This document shows positions 59,005 through 64,000 of a stretch of DNA of 64,000 nt, in pieces. Source of the DNA: Aspidiotus rigidus. Its lineage: Eukaryota; Arthropoda; Insecta; Hemiptera; Diaspididae. Every line of letters starts with the position of its first letter. The first letter of the stretch is position 1. The notes beneath the pieces are model-generated. The model ran no database searches and was not told the origin of the DNA. It saw only the letters and a program-made list of their open reading frames with translations. Position numbers and translations under genes: made by a program. The stretch is taken from contig JAVHKY010000046.1 of the NCBI GenBank assembly GCA_035079385.1, positions 2,666,001 to 2,730,000 of the forward strand, written 5' to 3'.

Positions 59005-59684
59005 TGGCTATGTTTCTTTGTTCAAAACACAAAACTTTTTATACTGAAGAAAAACATGTCAAGGTATATCAGTCGACGAGGTTTCCGAGAAATAACTTTC
59101 TCTTTTCCATTATTCTCGGCATAAAGGGTAATAAAAAAAAACAGACCAAAGGTTTTCAACAGGATAAAATTTTCCAGCGTTGCGACCCATTATTCATCTG
59201 ACATTTCCTATCTGTCTTTATGATTCAGACCTCTGACTGGTCGAGAGTTCTGAAAACAGAACCGTATCCCGTTGGAATTTCCTAATTGGGGCTTATCTTT
59301 CATGTTTCGTTACCGGTACCTTTGTGATGACTAAGTGATTCATCGGTTATCATTGTTGTTGTCGTCGTTGGGTAGGCAGGAAAATTCAATCCGGGACCTC
59401 AGTACAGCGTTGTTGTCATCAGTGATGGCTGTTTGTGAGTGTCTTTGAATCCCGAGATTTTAGTACTCCTAATGCGTGTTTGCTAACATGATCGTGCCTG
59501 TAATTTTGATGATTTTTTTTCCAAATAATGTTTTCATTTCTACTCCGTATCGTTCCTGTGTAAATTTTATTCAAGAAATTTGTTTTACAAGTGCGTTTGT
59601 GTCGAGTGCTTTGTGTCGTTTCAGTGAAATAGAGAGCTGGTAATAATTCAGTATTTGCTTCATAATTGTGTTTGTCTTTTTGTA

Positions 59685-59751
59685 ATGGTGTATGTTGTGC
59701 TGCAGTATATGAATATATGGAGGATAACTGATGATGATGTTCTAGTATCAG
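59685..59751 (+). CDS. Possible first coding exon, ends at a consensus splice donor
   Basis: An ATG at 59,685 (G at -3 and G at +4, a fair initiation context) opens a frame of 22 complete codons plus one base. It starts MVYVVLQ and ends ITDDDVLVS. An in-frame TGA at 59,625-59,627 precedes it. It ends at CAG|GTAAGA (GT at 59,752-59,753), a near-perfect metazoan 5' splice site followed by a T-run and then in-frame stops, as expected of an intron. Phase is 1. Joined to the candidate acceptor at 61,537, the frame continues as Gly-Leu-Lys-Cys-Ser-Gly. An in-frame downstream ATG at 59,709 is an alternative start. I do not recognise the peptide. Upstream ATGs such as 59,424 open only very short frames. 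Evidence is splice-site quality plus frame compatibility, which can arise by chance. Confidence 0.3.
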
Positions 59752-60564
59752 GTAAGATTTTTTTTTTTCACTTTTGTATTATACGCTAAGGTCATTGACA
59801 TTAGGCTGCCAATCTGAGTAAGCTTGAATCATCTGACAGTCTTGAGTGTGTGTATACGTGCATGATAGGTGTGTAAAGGTACACCACGTTACTTACCGTA
59901 CACGTGACTCGATAATGCAAATGAAACACGAAAATGTCAAAATGTTCATAATTGAACATCATGTCATTAGAAAAATGAATTGCAATCCATAATATTCCTT
60001 AACTTTCAATTGTAAAGACGTGAGTCACTTGTCTGAATAACATTCTGAAGATTCGTCTACCAACCAAGATGTTTGATAGAAAAGTAAAGAAGGTAAAATT
60101 GTTTGTAAACTCATAATTGTTTACAAAAATTTTGAAAAATCCCACCGTACACCCGCGTTGGACTTCAATACTGTCTTGTTTTTGTTGTGCACGACACTAG
60201 CGCTACTTGCTACGTGCGATCTTGATGAATTACTAACGTTTCTTTTTTCTAAATTCTAACATGGCTTGTATCATAATTCGACCCAACGAAATTAATTTCA
60301 AATGACTTGAAAGAATTAAGCCATCTCTTAGGCGCGGATCCACGGGTGAGGGGGGAATGGGGGAAGATTCCTCCCTCCCCTAAAACCTCTCAATAATCCA
60401 AAAAATAACAAAAAATCTGTAGTTTTGAAGAGAATGTAAAAAAATTTTCTGGCAGAGCCAAATAAATAAAGATCATGTTTCATGTCTCCTTCCTATAGTT
60501 ACAAGCTGTGAACGGAAAATTGGAAAAACTCTTTGAGCGTCTGTTTCGTTAGAATATGGAGTGT

Positions 60565-60596
60565 TTGAAAAGAAGCCTTTAGTTGAAAAGAAGCCT
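60565..60596 (+). repeat. 18-bp direct repeat inside the transposon-like element
   Basis: 'ttgaaaagaagcct' at 60,565-60,578 recurs at 60,583-60,596. A local duplication next to the CTAGTAT-rich part of the element. Confidence 0.8.
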
Positions 60597-60614
60597 AGAT
60601 CTAATATGAAGCTC

Positions 60615-60905
60615 ACTCGCTCCGCTCGTTCGCCTCCTCCTTCGTCTAGTATAAGTCTATTTAGAATAAACTAGCATACTGTATAGTAGGTCTGGGTTGC
60701 ATAGTCCTTCTCGATGGGTCCGCTCGTTCGCCTCCTTCTTTGTCTAATATAAGTCCAGTTTAGGCTAGTCTAGTATGAAGCAAGCCCAGTATACAATGTC
60801 AAATAGTATAGCTCAGCTAGTTTATTAGGCTAGTATAATGTACATTAGGGCTAGTATAATGAAGCCTTGTATACTAAGCTAGTACTAAACTAGTATTGTA
60901 CGCAC
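60615..60905 (+). repeat. CTAGTATAA-rich degenerate repeats and a duplicated GC-rich motif
   Basis: 'ccgctcgttcgcctcct' followed by 'cttYgtctaRtataagtc' occurs twice, near 60,628 and 60,719. Between and after, short words such as 'ctagtata', 'gctagtataatg' and 'aatgaagcc' recur many times to about 60,900. The body of the 710-bp element is therefore itself built from degenerate short repeats, which is common in nonautonomous DNA elements. Confidence 0.7.
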
Positions 60906-61139
60906 GCAGGCGCACGCAAATTTCAAAATTCAGGCCAGCGCGAAGACATGAAACATGTCAAAAAAAAGGTCTTCAGACTTTTTTTGGATTATTTCTCCTC
61001 CCCCCACAAAAAAAAATGGTCGACTGGATCCTCGCCTGATCTCTAAAGGTTAAAAGTTCTAGAATCAGGAAAGAAGTAACATGCACTAGAATCATTCTTA
61101 AGTCGTTCAAAAGAGAGCTATTTTACAAATTGAACAGAA

Positions 61140-61295
61140 CTTCTTCTTCTTCTTCCTTCTTCCTTCTTCCCCCTTCTTTTTCTTTTTCTTTTTCATTTTC
61201 TTTTTCCTTTTCTTTTTCTTTTTCTTTTTCTTTTTCTGTTTCTCTTCCTGTTTCTTTTTCTTTTTCCATCTTCTTATTATTCCTTCTTCTTCTTT
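61140..61295 (+). repeat. Polypyrimidine tract of CTT and CTTTTT units
   Basis: About 155 bp almost purely C and T: first 'cttcttcttc'-type triplets, then repeated 'tttttc' hexamers, then CTT triplets again. The minus-strand ORF at 61,107-61,343 simply reads this tract as poly-lysine and is not a gene. Such tracts can form triplex DNA and are prone to length change. Confidence 0.95.
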
Positions 61296-61481
61296 GATAT
61301 CCCCCTCCAAAAGTATCAATGATTCCGAGCGAGACGGGAGCAATTTGAGGTAAATGTGTAGAAAAATGTCGACATCCTTGAAGCTATAGAGGGGAAAGGA
61401 CTGGAGAGAGTTGTTACCACCTTGACCTTTGTCAGATTTGAAATAATTTTGATCCTCACCTACATTAAGGACTCGGCTACC

Positions 61482-61489
61482 TATATAAG
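61482..61489 (+). promoter_or_regulatory. TATA-box-like sequence upstream of the right satellite
   Basis: TATATAAG within 'ctacctatataagattg' matches the core TATA consensus. A start about 30 bp downstream would fall near 61,512, and transcription rightward would enter the satellite at 61,588 within about 75 bp. This competes with reading 61,510-61,536 as a branch point and 3' splice site. Sequence match only. Confidence 0.35.
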
Positions 61490-61536
61490 ATTGTTTAATT
61501 TCAATGAAGCTAATTTAAATTTTCTTCTATTTCCAG

Positions 61537-61555
61537 GTTTAAAGTGTTCCGGTCG
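61537..61555 (+). CDS. Possible 19-bp microexon between good splice signals
   Basis: Preceded by the acceptor 'tctatttccag' and followed by GTGAGTG, a good donor, leaving 19 bp. With the phase-1 exon at 59,685-59,751 it reads Gly-Leu-Lys-Cys-Ser-Gly and leaves two bases (CG) for the next exon. If the second donor is not used, the next in-frame codon after CGG is TGA at 61,557-61,559, giving a peptide of about 30 residues. If it is used, the following intron enters the satellite array 32 bp later. Exons this short exist in animals but are hard to call from sequence alone. Confidence 0.22.
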
Positions 61556-61587
61556 GTGAGTGATTCAAAACCTTTTATTGTTTGTCA

Positions 61588-61810
61588 GCTGAATCAATAT
61601 GAAATACGTAATTTGCGTTAAATTTCGGTTAGGATAGGACTATTGGGTACAATTTTCAGTCGCCGAAGATTTTTTTTCTGATGAAAATTCAGTTTTCCCA
61701 GAGGGCAATAATTTCAAATTTTCGAAATTGTTACTTGTGGTCAAGTTTTTCAGTCGGAAGGATATGAAATTCGTAATCTGCGTTAAATTTTAGTTAGGAT
61801 AGGACTATTG
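61588..61810 (+). repeat. Left edge of the right satellite array, diverged mosaic monomers
   Basis: Satellite resumes with 'gctgaatcaatatgaaatacg' broken by several changes from consensus ('aatttgcg' for 'aatctgcg'). It continues as a 164-type unit ('gtacaattttcagtcgccga', 'cccagagggcaataa', 'ttacttgtggtcaag', 'cagtcggaagg'), then switches to the 165-bp form at about 61,810. Orientation is the same as in the main array. Divergence is highest here, as at the other array edge. Confidence 0.93.
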
Positions 61811-64000
61811 GGTATCATTTTTAGTCGCCAGTAATTTTTTTCTGATGAAAATTAAGTTTTGCATAGAAAGCGATAATTTCGAATTTTCGAAATTATGATT
61901 TGTAGTCAAGTGTTTTTGCTGAATCAGCATGAAATTCGTAATCTGCGTTAAATTTCGGTTAGGATAGGACTATTGGGTATCATTTTTAGTCGCCAGTAAT
62001 TTTTTTCTGATGAAAATTAAGTTTTGCATAGAAAGCGATAATTTCGAATTTTCAAAATTGTGATTTGTAGTCAAGTTTTTTTTGCTGAATCAGCATGAAA
62101 TTCGTAATCTGCTTTAAATTTCGGTTAGGATAGGACTATTGGGTATCATTTTTAGTCGCCAGTAATTTTTTTCTGATGAAAATTAAGTTTTGCATAGAAA
62201 ACGATAATTTCGAATTTTGGAAATTGTGATTTGTAGTCAAGTTTTTTTGCTGAATCAGCATGAAATTCGTAATCTGCTTTAAATTTCGGTTAGGATAGGA
62301 CTATTGGGTATCATTTTTAGTCGCCAGTAATTTTTTTCTGATGAAAATTAAGTTTTGCATAGAAAACGATAATTTCGAATTTTCGAAATTGTGATTTGTA
62401 GTCAAGTTTTTTTGCTGAATCAGCATGAAATTCGTAATCTGCTTTAAATTTCGGTTAGGATAGGACTATTGGGTATCATTTTTATTCGCCAGTAATTTTT
62501 TTCTGATGAAAATTAAGTTTTGCATAGAAAGCGGAAATTTCGAATTTTCAAAATTGTGATTTGTAGTCAAGTTTTTTTGCTGAATCAGCATGAAAATCGT
62601 AATCTGCGTTGAATTTCGGTGAGGATAGGACTATTGGGTATCATTTTTAGTCGCACGTAATTTTTTTCTGATGAAAATTAAGTTTTGCATAGAAAGCGAT
62701 AATTTCGAATTTTCAAAATTGTGATTTGTAGTCAAGTTTTTTTTGCTGAATCAGCATGAAATTCGTAATCTGCTTTAAATTTCGGTTAGGATAGGACTAT
62801 TGGGTATCATTTTTAGTCGCCAGTAATTTTTTTCTGATGAAAATTAAGTTTTGCATAGAAAGCGATAATTTCGAATTTTCAAAATTGTGATTTGTAGTCA
62901 AGTTTTTTTTGCTGAATCAGCATGAAATTCGTAATCTGCTTTAAATTTCGGTTAGGATAGGACTATTGGGTATCATTTTTAGTCGCCAGTAATTTTTTTC
63001 TGATGAAAATTAAGTTTTGCATAGAAAACGATAATTTCGAATTTTGGAAATTGTGATTTGTAGTCAAGTTTTTTTGCTGAATCAGCATGAAATTCGTAAT
63101 CTGCTTTAAATTTCGGTTAGGATAGGACTATTGGGTATCATTTTTAGTCGCCAGTAATTTTTTTCTGATGAAAATTAAGTTTTGCATAGAAAACGATAAT
63201 TTCGAATTTTCGAAATTGTGATTTGTAGTCAAGTTTTTTTGCTGAATCAGCATGAAATTCGTAATCTGCTTTAAATTTCGGTTAGGATAGGACTATTGGG
63301 TATCATTTTTATTCGCCAGTAATTTTTTTCTGATGAAAATTAAGTTTTGCATAGAAAGCGGAAATTTCGAATTTTCAAAATTGTGATTTGTAGTCAAGTT
63401 TTTTTGCTGAATCAGCATGAAAATCGTAATCTGCGTTGAATTTCGGTGAGGATAGGACTATTGGGTATCATTTTTAGTCGCCAGTAATTTTTTTCTGATG
63501 AAAATTAAGTTTTGCATAGAAAGCGATAATTTCGAATTTTCAAAATTGTGATTTGTAGTCAAGTTTTTTTTGCTGAATCAGCATGAAATTCGTAATCTGC
63601 TTTAAATTTCGGTTAGGATAGGACTATTGGGTATCATTTTTAGTCGCCAGTAATTTTTTTCTGATGAAAGTTAAGTTTTGCATAGAAAACGATAATTTCG
63701 AATTTTCGAAATTATGATTTGTAGTCAAGTTTTTTTGCTGAATCAGCATGAAATTCGTAATCTGCTTTAAATTTCGGTTAGGATAGGACTATTGGGTATC
63801 ATTTTTAGTCGCCAGTAATTTTTTTCTGATGAAAATTAAGTTTTGCATAGAAAGCAATAATTTCGAATTTTCGAAATTATGATTCGTAGTCAAGTTTTTT
63901 TGCTGAATCAACATGAAATTCGTAATCTGCGTTGAATTTCGGTTAGGATAGGACTATTGGGTATCATTTTTAGTGGCCAGTAATTTTTTTCTGATGAAAA
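61810..64000 (+). repeat. Right satellite array, 165/166-bp monomers with own variants
   Basis: About 13 monomers of the position-85 A form. Its own diagnostic changes are 'ctgctttaaa' (for 'ctgcgttaaa'), 'gaaaacgataat', 'ttttcaaaattg', 'tttattcgcc', 'gcggaaatttcg', 'gaaaatcg' with 'gttgaatttcggtgagg', and units with eight T instead of seven before 'gctgaatc' (166 bp). None of these sets is seen in the main array, so the two sides have been homogenised separately. The array runs off the right edge. Confidence 0.96.
62045..63705 (+). repeat. Two tandem copies of a 5-monomer, 827-bp higher-order unit
   Basis: 'attttggaaattg' at 62,215 and 63,042 and 'gcggaaattt' at 62,531 and 63,358 both recur 827 bp apart, equal to 5 x 165 plus 2 for two eight-T units. 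The order in each copy is an eight-T unit, 'ttttgg', 'tttattcgcc', 'gcggaaa' with 'gaaaatcg', then another eight-T unit. One copy has 'cgcacgtaa' where the other has 'cgccagtaa'. Confidence 0.85.

Larger units (their letters stand above)
57136..59624. other. Non-satellite DNA, left part of the island, no convincing gene
   Basis: Unique-looking AT-rich sequence. ORFs here are short and unpersuasive. The one at 58,001-58,234 (77 codons) resembles nothing I recognise. The one at 58,669-58,932 opens with TTG rather than ATG. The one at 59,004-59,201 starts just after a poly-A run. The last 300 bases or so (59,300-59,624) are richer in CpG and GT, with several TCAGT-like initiator matches (for example 59,399 and 59,419), and could be a 5' untranslated region for the possible exon that follows. 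No database comparison was possible. Confidence 0.5.
60323..61044. mobile_element. Nonautonomous hAT-like DNA transposon (about 710 bp) with 6-bp flanking repeats
   Basis: Left end TAGGCGCGGATCCA (60,329) and right end, read on the minus strand, CAGGCGAGGATCCA (from 61,038) match at 12 of 14 bases. Immediately outside both lies ATCTCT (60,323-60,328 and 61,039-61,044), consistent with a target-site duplication. Further inside, two inverted pairs strengthen the case: ATAATCCAAAAAA near 60,395 against its reverse complement near 60,980, and CATGTTTCATGTCT at 60,474-60,487 against its reverse complement at 60,944-60,957. The ends resemble hAT-type termini seen widely in invertebrates (CAGxGGCGGATCCA style). 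hAT duplications are normally 8 bp, so the visible 6 bp is short and the superfamily is tentative. No transposase frame is present, so it would be mobilised only in trans, or is dead. Confidence 0.72.
59752..61536 (+). other. Possible intron, 1,785 bp, containing a hAT-like element
   Basis: Starts GTAAGA and ends 'ttttcttctatttccag' at 61,536, with a branch-point-like CTAAT at 61,510-61,514 placing the A about 23 nt before the AG. The interior has no long ORF. It contains the 710-bp inverted-repeat element at 60,329-61,038 and a long polypyrimidine tract at 61,140-61,295. The stretch 59,752-60,328 otherwise shows nothing I recognise beyond short T-runs and a CACGTG at about 59,903. Confidence 0.3.

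Noticed and set aside
58001..59201. Plus-strand ORFs of 77, 87 and 65 codons in the island
   Set aside because: Short, no recognised domain, one without an ATG start and one beginning right after a poly-A run. They are expected by chance in 4 kb of AT-rich DNA.
59885..59905. Minus-strand splice donor (reverse of 'acttacc')
   Set aside because: A good isolated match, but no open frame or acceptor on that strand that I could pair with it.
61107..61343. 78-codon minus-strand ORF rich in lysine
   Set aside because: It is the polypyrimidine tract read as AAG/AAA codons on the other strand.

Overview
About 93% of this window is one tandem satellite. Monomers run head-to-tail, in a single orientation, from base 1 to about 57,135 (roughly 346 copies) and again from about 61,588 to the right edge (about 15 copies). 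Between them lies a 4.45-kb island of non-satellite DNA. The AT-rich composition, the higher-order repeat structure, a 16-T run, near-consensus splice signals and a hAT-like inverted-repeat element all point to a eukaryote, most likely an invertebrate animal. I cannot name the species. I see no rRNA, tRNA, CRISPR array or bacterial gene.

The satellite comes in related forms. (1) A 165-bp form fills 1-28,800. Phase is exact for 174 complete monomers with no net indel. Most of these have T at monomer position 85 (counting from the 'cgaaattgtg' that opens the window), which leaves a minus-strand frame open. Since 165 is 3 x 55, repetition alone then gives giant ORFs of up to 2,174 codons. (2) A 165/168-bp mixture fills 28,801-40,920. 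It has A at position 85, which makes an in-frame TAG on the minus strand, and about 15 units carry a linked 3-bp insertion. (3) A 164-bp form, about 14% diverged, dominates 40,921-57,135, with two blocks of form 2 embedded in it. (4) A further 165/166-bp form with its own diagnostic changes fills 61,588-64,000.

Higher-order repeats (HORs) and segmental duplications are layered on this: blocks of 10, 14 and 13 monomers, a 9-mer of 1,485 bp, a 32/33-mer duplication of about 5.3-5.4 kb, an 8-mer of 1,320 bp, an 11-mer of 1,821 bp, a 17-mer of 2,810 bp, a 2,615-bp duplication carrying a truncated chimeric monomer, a 6-mer of 984 bp, a 4-mer of 656 bp and a 5-mer of 827 bp. Two blocks of the monomer are identical between the 165- and 164-bp consensuses, and one of them holds a 20-bp dyad. 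Most switches between forms fall in the other block. The overall look is that of a centromeric or pericentromeric satellite, but function is inferred only.

The island (57,136-61,587) holds the only possible gene material. There is a short open frame ending at a near-perfect 5' splice donor (59,751/59,752), a candidate acceptor with branch point and polypyrimidine tract (61,536/61,537), and a second possible donor 19 bp further on. The implied first intron contains a 710-bp hAT-like element with flanking 6-bp direct repeats. If the exons are real, the right-hand satellite starts inside the next intron. A TATA-box-like sequence at 61,482 offers a competing reading: a promoter pointing into that satellite.
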